Below are positions 7,750 through 16,458 of a stretch of DNA of 64,000 nucleotides, one piece after another. The position numbers and the translations under genes were made by a program. Below the pieces are notes generated by a model. It made no database searches, was not told where the DNA came from, and saw only the letters and a program-made list of their open reading frames with translations. Each line of letters starts with the position of its first letter. The stretch's first letter is position 1. Location of the stretch: positions 100,014-164,013 of the forward strand of contig PGXV01000012.1 in the NCBI GenBank assembly GCA_002839315.1, written 5' to 3'. This DNA comes from Spirochaetae bacterium HGW-Spirochaetae-3. Lineage in GTDB: Bacteria; Spirochaetota; Spirochaetia; Treponematales; UBA12059.

Positions 7750-9141
7750 CTAGAAGGCTCCGGAGCCGAGGGTCAGGGCTATCGATACGCCGAAGGCGCG
7801 ACCGTCGTTGAGCACGACGTATTCCCCGGAATCGAAGCCGACGGCGAACAGCGTGGACAGCGATATCGACATGCCGTCGAAGAACGCGTACGAAAGGCTA
7901 GGCTTCAGGTACGCCGAGAAATCCGACAGGTTGCCTACGGCGAACATCGTGAACGACAGGTCGTCGACGAGGAAGTCGCTCTTGGAGAAGCTGGCCGCGG
8001 CGTAGTGCCGGCCGGAATTGAGTATCAAGCCCTTGAGGAAGAGAGAGTACAGTGCGTCGTCCCCGAGCAATGACTTGATGGCGGCCTCGTCGTCGCGGGC
8101 CTCCGTTATCCGATCGTCCCTGTCGGCGTTTGAGTATCCTTCTCCGTCGAAGAGATACTGACCCATCACGGTGATGCCCGATTCGCTATTAGAGTAGCTG
8201 AGACCGGTCGTCCCCTTGAAGAAGACTGTGTCATCATAGTCGGCGGTGTCGGTGGTCGTTACGAAATTGGTCGAGACCAGGGCTGAGGAGACTTCAGTGA
8301 CCCAAGTCCTGGACGTACCGAGCTGGAGCGTCGCCTCGCCGAATACGCTTATCTGGCCGACGGAGCCGACGGCCGTCAGCATGCCGCGTATCGGGTCGTC
8401 CTTCTTATAATAGCCGCCGACGCCCAGTTCCCAGCCGCCGTAGACGAACTCGGCCTTGGCGGCGAGCGCGGTCTCCTCGGGCTTCATGTCCGCGGAGTCG
8501 AAGACCGCGTAGGCCCACAGGTTGTGCTGGGTACCGGGGACGGGGTAGTTGACGCGCAGCGCGACCGGGCCCTCGAGCTGGGCGCCAGGGTCGAGCACGT
8601 CTATAGTCTGCAGGTTCATGACGTTGGCGGGCGAGAAGAAGTAGCCGACGCCCCAGTTGATCGTCTGCTTGCCGAAGCGGAAGTACAGCGAGTCGTTCCA
8701 CGAGAAGTCGGAGAACAGCTCGAAGACCCGGGTGTTGTCGGCGTCGTCGAACGGCCAGGCCGTCTTCACCGAGCCGTAGAAGCGGGTGCTCTGGCTCGGG
8801 CGCCCGTCGAAGTACACGAGCGCCGAAAGCGCCGGCTCGAGACCGTACGAATCGGGCGAGGTCGGGTCGAGGCCGTCGGCCCAGGGATCGAACCATTTCC
8901 AGGACGGCGTGACGCTGCCGGAGATGGAGCCGCCGAGCCTCGCGACGTCCGATGACAGGAGGCTCTCCATAGCGGAACCCCGTTCGGATTCCGCGACGAC
9001 CTCGACTACATCGCCCGAGCCGAAGAGGTCGTCCTCGTTAAAGGACGGCGAATCCTGGGCGACGGCCGGTGTCGCGAGGGCGAGGCCGAGTACGAGGACG
9101 GTCAGCGCGGCCGCGGGGGAAAGACGCCCGGACGTCGTCAT
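7750..9141 (-). CDS. Outer-membrane beta-barrel protein of the ABC/LolA-like operon
   Basis: The 463-residue protein has a signal peptide (residues 1-29, ending AVAQ) and a body of alternating amphipathic strands rich in aromatic and small residues. The C-terminus ends in a strand finishing with Phe, as in outer-membrane barrels. It overlaps the upstream LolA-like gene by 4 bases (ATGA), so it is translated with it. It is the last gene of a five-gene unit with an ATPase and two FtsX-type permeases. A role as the outer-membrane destination or exit of that system is inference; DUF1302-like barrels are the nearest type I can suggest. Confidence 0.8.
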   Translation of the reverse strand: MTTSGRLSPAAALTVLVLGLALATPAVAQDSPSFNEDDLFGSGDVVEVVAESERGSAMESLLSSDVARLGGSISGSVTPSWKWFDPWADGLDPTSPDSYGLEPALSALVYFDGRPSQSTRFYGSVKTAWPFDDADNTRVFELFSDFSWNDSLYFRFGKQTINWGVGYFFSPANVMNLQTIDVLDPGAQLEGPVALRVNYPVPGTQHNLWAYAVFDSADMKPEETALAAKAEFVYGGWELGVGGYYKKDDPIRGMLTAVGSVGQISVFGEATLQLGTSRTWVTEVSSALVSTNFVTTTDTADYDDTVFFKGTTGLSYSNSESGITVMGQYLFDGEGYSNADRDDRITEARDDEAAIKSLLGDDALYSLFLKGLILNSGRHYAAASFSKSDFLVDDLSFTMFAVGNLSDFSAYLKPSLSYAFFDGMSISLSTLFAVGFDSGEYVVLNDGRAFGVSIALTLGSGAF

Positions 9142-9884
9142 TTATTCACCTGCTCCAGGAATGCCTTCGTGAACACCTTGTCCGGCAACGCCGAGAGGGA
9201 CTGCTCGGTCATCGTCAGCTGGCTACGCTCGCCGGGGTTGAGCTCGTCTATGAAGAGCATCTGCGACGGCATCAACCGGCCCGATATCTCCGCGTACTTG
9301 GGATAGAGGCTGGTTCGCATGAGTCGGCCGGAGACGCTGTAGTCCTCCTGCTTGAGTAGCATCGTCCTGTCCTTGCGGACGTGCATCACGACGCGCTCGT
9401 AGGAGACGTCCTTGGTCTTGGCCGTCAGGTCCAGTATCCATACGGGAATCTTCCCGATGACGCCTTCTACGACGCTCGAGACGTCGTAATCGTCGAGTAT
9501 GCTCCTCTGGGTCAGGTCGGAGTTCTTGGCCTCGGAATTCTGGATATTCTCCTTTATAGAGGAGAACGAGAATTTGCGGCTCGTAGGGTCGTAGAACCAT
9601 ACGTTGTCGTCCTCGCGGAGGTAGCCCTGACCCTTGTTTACCTCCGGTAGGACTATGAGCATCGCGAACTGCTTCCTGGCGTCGCGGCGGAACATGCGCA
9701 CCTGTGTGACGGTATCCTTCTCTCCCGGCTTCTGGGAGACTATCGTGTACACGGCGGAGAAATCGACGCCGGAGAAGTCCCCCAGCCTGTCGAGCTCGGC
9801 GAGAATCGCGGGCGCGTCCTGTGCGACGGCCGCCTGGCCGATCGCGGCGAGCGCGATCGCTACGATGGCGAATATGCGTTTCAT
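9138..9884 (-). CDS. Outer-membrane lipoprotein-sorting protein, LolA-like
   Basis: A 248-residue periplasmic protein with signal peptide (residues 1-21, VAQ). The body matches the layout of the LolA-like lipoprotein-sorting family: an FSAVYTIVSQ strand, 'MFRRDARKQFAMLIVLP', then 'GYLREDDNVWFYDPTSRKF' and a late 'YPKYAEISGRLMPSQM'. This family takes lipidated or hydrophobic cargo from an FtsX-type ABC transporter across the periplasm. It lies 13 bases after an FtsX-like permease gene and overlaps the barrel gene by 4 bases, supporting a cargo-shuttle role in one envelope pathway. Confidence 0.85.
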   Translation of the reverse strand: MKRIFAIVAIALAAIGQAAVAQDAPAILAELDRLGDFSGVDFSAVYTIVSQKPGEKDTVTQVRMFRRDARKQFAMLIVLPEVNKGQGYLREDDNVWFYDPTSRKFSFSSIKENIQNSEAKNSDLTQRSILDDYDVSSVVEGVIGKIPVWILDLTAKTKDVSYERVVMHVRKDRTMLLKQEDYSVSGRLMRTSLYPKYAEISGRLMPSQMLFIDELNPGERSQLTMTEQSLSALPDKVFTKAFLEQVNK

Positions 9885-9897
9885 GGCTATGCCTTTC

Positions 9898-11217
9898 CTA
9901 TTTCTGGGTCCTGAGCGCCTCGGCGGGGGTCAGCCTGGCGGCCTTGCCCGCGGGGCTCGCCACGGCTATGAGCGTCAGTACGGCTATTATCGCCACGTTG
10001 CCGACTGCCCGTAGCGGCGGCAGGAAGAAGGACAGGTGGCCGTTCCTCATGATGAGGAAGGCCGGACTGTCCATACCGAAATCGAACAGCGATATGACGC
10101 CCATCGCGACGAGGGCCAGGGCGATACCCGCGACGGCGCCGCCGAGCGCGAGGAACAGCGCCTCGAACAGGAACATCGACCTGACGCCGCCGCGCTGCAC
10201 GCCCAGCGCCCGCATCGTCCCTATCTCGCCTATCCGCTCGAACATCACCATGCTGAAGGTGTTGGCTATGCCGACCATGATGATGACGAACAGCACGACG
10301 AGTATGACGGCGGCGGTCGTGTCGAGGGCGGCGACGATCTGCTTGATCTGGGACAGCACCTCGTTGATCGTGAAGAGGCGATAGCGGACGCCTTCCCAGC
10401 TCTCCTTCTTCTGCTGGCGGATAAGCGCCTGGAACGGGGTCTCCGCGCCGTCGGAGCCCTTGGCGCCGCGCTCGAACAGCTGTACTGAGCCGGAGAGCTT
10501 GTCGTATATGCCGGCCGCCGCCGATTCCGTATGCTTGAGCCCGTCGAGCATGATGCCCATGGTCTGGTACTCGCCCGGGGCCAGGCCCAGGAGCTCGTTG
10601 ACGTACGCCAGGTTGGCGTACGACATCATCTGTCCGAAGATGCCCGTGTCGAAGCTGATGCCGGCGAGCCTGAACTCCCCGACGTTGTTCTGGCCCGTCG
10701 CCGTCTGCAACTGGACGAGCAGGTTGTCGCCCACGTCGACGTTGAGCTTCCTGGCGATCTTCTCGGACAGGATGAGGGCGTTCCCCTCGGCCATCGCGTC
10801 CCAGGAGCCGGCCTTGAGGAGCAGCCTGTCGCGGAGGAAGGTCTCCTTCTCGAGGTCGGCGCCGTCGACGTTGGTCCGTAGTTTCTTGCCCTCGAAGATC
10901 AGCGTGCCCGAGAACGCCGACCGCCTCGTCACGTACCGTATCGGAGCGCCGGAGGCGGCGACGGCCGAGGTCAGCGCCCTGTCGTCGCGTATCACCGAGA
11001 CGTCCTTGTCGTCGGGACCCTTCTCCGTCCCGCTTATGAAGATGTGCCCGGCCATAAGGTCGGAGAAATTCTCGGCCACGTTGGCCGAGAACGCTCCCGC
11101 GAAACCGTTGATCAGCGTGACTATCATCACGCCGAAGGCTATCGCGCTACCGAGGAGTATCGTTCGTTTCTTCTGCCTGGAGAGATTCCTCAGGGCTATA
11201 TTGGCTATGGTATTCAC
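9898..11217 (-). CDS. FtsX-type ABC permease (LolC/E-MacB superfamily), second copy
   Basis: A 439-residue membrane protein with one N-terminal helix (about residues 20-42), a large periplasmic domain, and three C-terminal helices in the FtsX domain (about 300-430, including 'IGEIGTMRALG'). It starts with GTG, preceded by AAGGGG. It is the second of two permease genes following the ATPase, separated from the first by 9 bases. The pair probably forms a heterodimer as in LolCE. The substrate is unknown; lipoproteins or lipids are likely from the LolA-like partner. Confidence 0.92.
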   Translation of the reverse strand: MNTIANIALRNLSRQKKRTILLGSAIAFGVMIVTLINGFAGAFSANVAENFSDLMAGHIFISGTEKGPDDKDVSVIRDDRALTSAVAASGAPIRYVTRRSAFSGTLIFEGKKLRTNVDGADLEKETFLRDRLLLKAGSWDAMAEGNALILSEKIARKLNVDVGDNLLVQLQTATGQNNVGEFRLAGISFDTGIFGQMMSYANLAYVNELLGLAPGEYQTMGIMLDGLKHTESAAAGIYDKLSGSVQLFERGAKGSDGAETPFQALIRQQKKESWEGVRYRLFTINEVLSQIKQIVAALDTTAAVILVVLFVIIMVGIANTFSMVMFERIGEIGTMRALGVQRGGVRSMFLFEALFLALGGAVAGIALALVAMGVISLFDFGMDSPAFLIMRNGHLSFFLPPLRAVGNVAIIAVLTLIAVASPAGKAARLTPAEALRTQK

Positions 11218-11226
11218 GGTTTCCCC

Positions 11227-12744
11227 TTACGCTTGCATCGCGCGGACGGGTTGTATGCGGAGCGCTACGCTGACGGGGTAGACGCTCGCCACGAGGCCTA
11301 CGGCCACGATGACGACGAACGAACCCGCCACCGCCAGCGGATCGATGACCGCCCGCAGCACCTTGCCGCCGAACAGGATCTGCAGGAACGCGTTCGTCGC
11401 CTCTATACCGACGGCGTTGATGATCGCGGCCGCCGCGAACGATAGCGCCAGGCCTACGAGGCCGAAGACGACCGACAGCGAGACCGTCTCCGCCGCGAAC
11501 ATCCTGCGCACGAAGCCCTTTCCGCCTCCCAGCGCCCGCATCGTGCCTATTTCCCCGGTCCGCTCGATGATAGACACGACCAGGGTGTTCATGATGATGA
11601 TGATGGAAACGACGGCGAGTATCACGATCGCGACCGTGAACACGACGCGGAGCACGTCCACAGACTGCGCGTACGGGCCGGCCGCCTTCTGCCAGTCCCC
11701 CGCCTCGGCCCGGATGCCTTCGCCCGCGAACCACGCGTTGAGCCCGGCCGCCACGGCGCCCGCCTCGCCCGGATCGTCGAGCCGCAGCAGTATCGAGTGC
11801 CAGGCGCCGGAATCGGCGGCGTTGAGGCGTTCCCGGGCGCTCGTGTCGCCGAGGAGAGAGCCGATGCCCGCCTCGGTCAGCGCGACGCCGGAGCCGGCGG
11901 GCGAGGCCTCGACGGCGCCGAATCCGCCTTCGTCGAACAGCGAGTCGATGTCGTCCACGGAGAGCATCGAGGTCTGAGCGTCGCTCAGGGTAATGTTCTC
12001 GGACGCGCCGACCGTCATGCCGGCCAGCACGCGAAGCGTGTCTATGTCGATGTACGTCAGTTGCTCGGGGCCCGCGCCGTCAGACACGCGCTTGAAGGTG
12101 CCGACTATCCTGGCGCTACGGAGGTGCATCCCCGTGGAGCCTATGCCCTGGATCAGTACCTCGTCGCCGACCTTGAGCTCTCGCTTCAGGTATTTTCCCA
12201 GTTTCTCGAGCCTGTCGGACGCGATCATCAGGCCGGGCTCGCCGGGCCGTATGAAAGCGCCGTCTTCGAGCTCGACGGTCTCGAACAGGTTCCAGTAATT
12301 GGCCGCGTCGACGCCGAACAGCATCATCACCGCGGCCATCATGTTCTCGTCGCCCTCGCCCTCGCCCTCGCCCGGCTCGACGTCCCCGGCCTCGTTCGTC
12401 GCGATGCCGAAGCCGGTAGCCATGCCCGATATGGCCTTTACGCCTGGCAAGGAAGCGGCGCGCGCGAATACCCGCTCGTAGTCGGGGATGGTCGGAGTCG
12501 CCTCCATGCCGCCGACCGACTGGACGCCGAACAGCGAGACGGGGCCGTCCGCGAGGCCGGTTATGATGACGTCTCCCGTATAGTTGCGGGTGAACGAGCT
12601 CTCTATGCCCCGCCTGGAGGCGTCGAGGAACGAGTTGCCCAGTACCATGATCAGCATGCCCAGGGCGAGCAGCACGCCGACTATGAGGCTCTTGGCCCTG
12701 TGCTCGACGAGGTTCCGGAGCGCCATGCGTAGCGTTACGGGCAT
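11227..12744 (-). CDS. FtsX-type ABC permease (LolC/E-MacB superfamily), first copy
   Basis: The 505-residue protein has the same topology as its neighbour: N-terminal helix, periplasmic domain, and a C-terminal three-helix FtsX domain with 'IERTGEIGTMRALGGGKGFVRRMF'. The periplasmic part is longer and carries an acidic Gly/Glu run (about residues 123-133). It starts 2 bases after the ATPase stop, which implies translational coupling. With the 439-residue permease and the ATPase it makes a complete LolCDE/MacB-like exporter. Confidence 0.92.
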   Translation of the reverse strand: MPVTLRMALRNLVEHRAKSLIVGVLLALGMLIMVLGNSFLDASRRGIESSFTRNYTGDVIITGLADGPVSLFGVQSVGGMEATPTIPDYERVFARAASLPGVKAISGMATGFGIATNEAGDVEPGEGEGEGDENMMAAVMMLFGVDAANYWNLFETVELEDGAFIRPGEPGLMIASDRLEKLGKYLKRELKVGDEVLIQGIGSTGMHLRSARIVGTFKRVSDGAGPEQLTYIDIDTLRVLAGMTVGASENITLSDAQTSMLSVDDIDSLFDEGGFGAVEASPAGSGVALTEAGIGSLLGDTSARERLNAADSGAWHSILLRLDDPGEAGAVAAGLNAWFAGEGIRAEAGDWQKAAGPYAQSVDVLRVVFTVAIVILAVVSIIIIMNTLVVSIIERTGEIGTMRALGGGKGFVRRMFAAETVSLSVVFGLVGLALSFAAAAIINAVGIEATNAFLQILFGGKVLRAVIDPLAVAGSFVVIVAVGLVASVYPVSVALRIQPVRAMQA

Positions 12745-12746
12745 GA

Positions 12747-13508
12747 TCAGGCTCCGGCCCTCGCGCCTCGGACGCCTACGCCCGCGGCCCCTGCGGCGCA
12801 GGCTTCCGCGGCCGGTTCATCGCGGCGGCGGTTCTCCGTGACGAGGCCGTCCCTCAAGCGTATGATGTGGTCGGCTATGTCGACGATGCGGGCGTCGTGG
12901 GTACTGAATATGAAGGTCGTCTCGAGCTCTCTATTTATCTTCTTCATCAATTCCAGTATCTGCTCGCCGGTCGCGCTGTCCAGGTTGGCGGTCGGCTCGT
13001 CGGCCAGGACGATCTGGGGCCGCGTTACGAGGGCCCGCGCGATGGCTACGCGCTGGCGCTGGCCGCCCGAAAGCTCGTTGGGCTTGTGCTTGCGCCATTC
13101 GGACAGGCCGACTTCCTCGATAAGGTGATCGATCCATTCCTTCTTCTCGTCCTTACCCACGCGGGTCTTGCCGAGCAGCAGCGGGAATTCTATGTTCTCC
13201 CAGACGTTAAGAACCGGGATGAGGTTGAACGACTGGAAAATGAAGCCGAGCGTCTCATGGCGAAGCCTGGTCAGTTCCGCGTCCTTCAGACCGGAGGTCG
13301 GCTTGCCGTCGAGGAATACCTCCCCCTCGGTCGGCTGGTCTACGAGGCCGACCATGTTCAGGATCGTCGTCTTGCCCGAGCCCGAGGGGCCGGCGATCGA
13401 TATGAAGTCGCCCTTCTCGATGCAGAACGATACGCCCTTTACCGCTTCGACCTGAACCTTGCCCAACGGATATACTTTCCTGACGTTCTGCAACTCTACT
13501 ATGCCCAT
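12747..13508 (-). CDS. ABC transporter ATP-binding protein (LolD/MacB family)
   Basis: A 253-residue ATPase with Walker A GPSGSGKT (40-47), Q-loop within GFIFQSFNLIP, signature LSGGQRQRVAIARAL, Walker B VLADEP and switch STHD. The 'FNLIPVLNVWENIEFPLLL' segment is characteristic of the LolD/MacB/FtsE group that powers FtsX-type permeases. The last about 25 residues are an Ala/Gly/Arg-rich tail beyond the normal domain end. AAGGAG lies before the ATG. It is the first gene of the operon reading towards 7750. Confidence 0.95.
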   Translation of the reverse strand: MGIVELQNVRKVYPLGKVQVEAVKGVSFCIEKGDFISIAGPSGSGKTTILNMVGLVDQPTEGEVFLDGKPTSGLKDAELTRLRHETLGFIFQSFNLIPVLNVWENIEFPLLLGKTRVGKDEKKEWIDHLIEEVGLSEWRKHKPNELSGGQRQRVAIARALVTRPQIVLADEPTANLDSATGEQILELMKKINRELETTFIFSTHDARIVDIADHIIRLRDGLVTENRRRDEPAAEACAAGAAGVGVRGARAGA

Positions 13509-13911
13509 GATCGCTCCTTTTTATGTGTCGCGCGCCTCATCCCGCCCTCGAGGCCTGGCAGAGGTGCCGTCGTGTCTACCGTCGTCGGAAATCAAATCCT
13601 ATGACGGCGCATACTCAATAAAATACGAAGGGAGATACGCGCCGATCAAGGGATAGTGGGTCGCATTATTGCAATAAAGCGCATTTTTTATTGTTACGAT
13701 CAGAAAGGGCAGCCGCGCACTTGCCTGGCGATACGCTTCTCCGTATTATAACGATGATAATATTGTTGCCCTTTGCACGAGGGCTACACTATTATTACGA
13801 AAACGGTCTTGGACCGTCACCGGTCGCGCATTACGCGGGCCGGAAGTCGTAAGGCTACGGAATCGCTCGGCGTTCGCGCGCGCGGTACGGAAGCACACTA
13901 CAGGAGTATAT
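13509..13911. other. Divergent intergenic region between the ABC and RND operons
   Basis: About 400 bases without a gene. It should hold the promoters for the leftward ABC operon and the rightward RND operon. Visible elements are a 12-bp perfect palindrome at 13666-13677, a CAATAAA/TTTATTG hairpin at about 13672-13693, the motif GATGATAATATT at 13753-13764 (also upstream of the second RND operon), and a plus-strand TTGTTG-16-TACACT promoter candidate ending near 13788. Confidence 0.5.
13666..13677. promoter_or_regulatory. Perfect 12-bp palindrome, candidate operator
   Basis: TTATTGCAATAA is a perfect palindrome in the space between two divergently transcribed export operons. No regulator gene is adjacent, so its owner is unknown. 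Confidence 0.3.
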
Positions 13912-15453
13912 ATGCCAATCGCCCCGCCGATCGCGCGAGCCCGCGTATCGTCTCGCCCGGTTCGCGCCCTCATCACCCTCGCAGCATTGACGCTCATGGT
14001 CTCGGTCTCGCCTCCAGAACTGGCCGCCCTCGGTACCAAGGAGCCCCGCGAGCCATTGTCGGACCAGGCCGTCCGGCTGTCCGCCGCCGCGCCGTACGAC
14101 GCGCCCGCGGATATACGGGCCGAGTGGGACGTCTCCGTTCCCCCTCGGCTCGGCCCGTCGCCCGACGGCGCCTTCCGCGGAGCGGACGCGCCCGCCGGCC
14201 CCGTCGTCGTCGACGTGGATAGCGCCGTGGCGCTCGCTCTGGCTAACAACGTCGGCCTGGCCTCCGGCCGCATAGACGCCGCCGCGAAGAAGCGCAAGGT
14301 GGATACCGCGTGGAACGTCTTCCTGCCTACGGTCGACGTCTCCGGTACGCTCGCTCGGCTCAACGAATTTACCCCCTCGCCATACGCGCAATACCAATGG
14401 AGCGCTACCGCGTCGGTATCGGCCCAGTTGGCGCTCAATCTCGCCTTGTTCGAGGGTATGCGCAACCTCAAGCTGGACTACGAGGCGGGGCTGATCACCT
14501 ACGCCCAGGCCAAGGCACGGCTGGAGCGCGACGTGCGCAAGGCTTATTACGGCATCCTCCTGCTGCAGGAGAATATCTCCATAATAGAGGAGACCCTCGG
14601 CGCCGCCGAGCGGCGCGCCAGGCAGGCCGAGGCCAACTACCGCGCGGGCCAGGTACCCGAGCTCGCCATGCTGCAGGCGCGGGTGGCGGCCGAGAACCTC
14701 AAGCCGGCCATCGCCGAGATGCGCAACGGCCTCAGCTCGTCCCTGGCCGCCTTCGCGATGAACCTCGGCTATCCCCGCGGCGTCGAGCTCCGCCTGGCCG
14801 GCTTCGGCCAGCCGGACTTCGTCGGCCTGGACGTCGACGGCCTGATACCGGGAGCCTTGTCGCGCCGCCTCGACGTGCAGGGCCTCGTCAAATCGATGGA
14901 GAGCCTCGAGAGCACGCGCAAGCTGATGTACTTCCAGCTCTACACGCCGACGCTCGCGCTCGGGCTCAACTTCGACCCGAGCTTCCAGGGCGATCCCTGG
15001 AAGGATTCGTGGTTCATGGAAGACGGCTGGAAACAATCCTCCGGCATGTTCAGGGCGACCCTGACCTATCGGCTCAACGGCCTCCTGCCGTTCTCGGGCG
15101 AGGCCCAGGGCCTCGTCGGCATGGACGAGAACATAGAGAAGCTGCGCATGGCGCTGGCGCAGACCGTGCGCGGCATGGAGACGGAGATAGACTCCATCGT
15201 GCTACAGCTGGAGAAGTCCAGCGGCAGCATCGCGACCCTCGCGCTCAACGTCCAGTTGGCCGAGCGCGCCTATCGCCTGTCAGAGGAATCGTACCGTGCC
15301 GGCGCCCAGGATATCCTGGAAGTGCAGAACGCCGAGCTGGAGCTGCGTAAGGCTCGCAACGAGGTCCTCAAGGAAAAATTCAACTATTTAAACGGGCTCC
15401 TCGACTTGGAGTACGCCCTCGGCGTGCCTTTCGGCACCCTCGGAAGGAAATAA
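13912..15453 (+). CDS. TolC-family outer-membrane efflux protein (operon 1)
   Basis: The 513-residue protein has an N-terminal hydrophobic export signal (about residues 20-45) and two OEP repeats of long amphipathic helices with 'RDVRKAYYGILLLQENI' and, late in the protein, 'AERAYRLSEESYRAGAQDILEVQNAE'. This is the trimeric tunnel of a tripartite efflux pump. AGGAG precedes the ATG. It ends in LEYALGVPFGTLGRK, nearly identical to the end of the TolC of operon 2, so the two operons probably arose by duplication. The membrane-fusion gene begins 3 bases later. Confidence 0.92.
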   Translation: MPIAPPIARARVSSRPVRALITLAALTLMVSVSPPELAALGTKEPREPLSDQAVRLSAAAPYDAPADIRAEWDVSVPPRLGPSPDGAFRGADAPAGPVVVDVDSAVALALANNVGLASGRIDAAAKKRKVDTAWNVFLPTVDVSGTLARLNEFTPSPYAQYQWSATASVSAQLALNLALFEGMRNLKLDYEAGLITYAQAKARLERDVRKAYYGILLLQENISIIEETLGAAERRARQAEANYRAGQVPELAMLQARVAAENLKPAIAEMRNGLSSSLAAFAMNLGYPRGVELRLAGFGQPDFVGLDVDGLIPGALSRRLDVQGLVKSMESLESTRKLMYFQLYTPTLALGLNFDPSFQGDPWKDSWFMEDGWKQSSGMFRATLTYRLNGLLPFSGEAQGLVGMDENIEKLRMALAQTVRGMETEIDSIVLQLEKSSGSIATLALNVQLAERAYRLSEESYRAGAQDILEVQNAELELRKARNEVLKEKFNYLNGLLDLEYALGVPFGTLGRK

Positions 15454-15456
15454 TCG

Positions 15457-16446
15457 ATGAAACTGACTAATATGACGATACAGAGGGCCTCGGCCAGGGG
15501 CCTCAAGTCTCTACTGATACTCGGAGGAGTGCTGGCGATGAGCGCGGCGCTCGCGTCCTGCGGCCCGAAGGCAGACGCGAAGGCCGCCAAAGACAAGGCC
15601 GACGCGGAGGCCGTGACCGTCTTCGCGGTCAACACCACGACAGCGACGCGCGGACAGATACGCGATTACCTGTCGCTGTCGGGCGATATCGTCGCGGGTT
15701 CCACCGTCGACGCGTACTCGGACGTGGCCGGCAAGGTCACCAGGCTCTACGTCTCCATAGGGGACAGGGTAGAGAAGGGCGCGCCGCTCGCCGACGTCGA
15801 CCCGTCCAGGCCCGGCATGAGCTACATACCAGGCGTCGCCAAGGCGCCGATTGCGGGAACCATCGTGGTTTTGCCCGCCCAGCTGGGCATGACTATCAGC
15901 CAGTCCGTTCCGGTGGCGCGGCTGTCCAGGACCGATGCGCTGGAACTGCGTACCTACGTGGCCGAGCGCTTCGTGTCGAAGGTTCGGGCCGGCCAGAAGG
16001 CCGAGGTGCTACTCGACGCGTACCCGGGCGACGTCTTCTCGGCGACCGTCAGGGAGGTCAGCCCCGTCCTCGACCCGGCCTCCAGGACCCTGGAGCTGCG
16101 GCTGGACCTGGATAAGGCCGACGCCCGCGTCAAGGCCGGCATGTTCGCCAAGCTCAAGGTGATCACCGAGGACAAGCCGAGCATCGTCAAGATACCGTCG
16201 GGAGCCGTCGTACGGCGATTCGGCGATAACTACGTCTTCGCGGTAGAAGCCGACGAGGCCAACCCCGGGAGCTACGTGGTGCGCAGGCGGTCCGTCGTAC
16301 CGGGCATCCTGGTCGACGACAAGCTGGAAGTACTGGAAGGCCTGTCGGCCGGCGACGAGATAGTCGTGCGCGGACAGACCCTGCTCGAGGACGGCTCGCG
16401 GGTCAACGTGGTGGACCGCGTCGCCCCGCTGCCGGTCTCCGACTAA
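15457..16446 (+). CDS. RND membrane-fusion lipoprotein (HlyD/AcrA family, operon 1)
   Basis: The 329-residue periplasmic adaptor has a lipobox LASC with the lipidated cysteine at C35. The barrel-sandwich (lipoyl-like) halves are at about residues 70-145 ('GDIVAGSTVDAYSDVAGKV', 'APIAGTIVVLPAQLG'), followed by the beta-barrel ('YPGDVFSATVREVSPVLDPASRTLELRLDLD') and a membrane-proximal domain. The coiled-coil hairpin is very short, as in many short MFPs. It links the RND pump to TolC. Spacing is 3 bases to tolC and 12 to the RND gene. Confidence 0.93.
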   Translation: MKLTNMTIQRASARGLKSLLILGGVLAMSAALASCGPKADAKAAKDKADAEAVTVFAVNTTTATRGQIRDYLSLSGDIVAGSTVDAYSDVAGKVTRLYVSIGDRVEKGAPLADVDPSRPGMSYIPGVAKAPIAGTIVVLPAQLGMTISQSVPVARLSRTDALELRTYVAERFVSKVRAGQKAEVLLDAYPGDVFSATVREVSPVLDPASRTLELRLDLDKADARVKAGMFAKLKVITEDKPSIVKIPSGAVVRRFGDNYVFAVEADEANPGSYVVRRRSVVPGILVDDKLEVLEGLSAGDEIVVRGQTLLEDGSRVNVVDRVAPLPVSD

Positions 16447-16458
16447 GCTGGAGCCATC

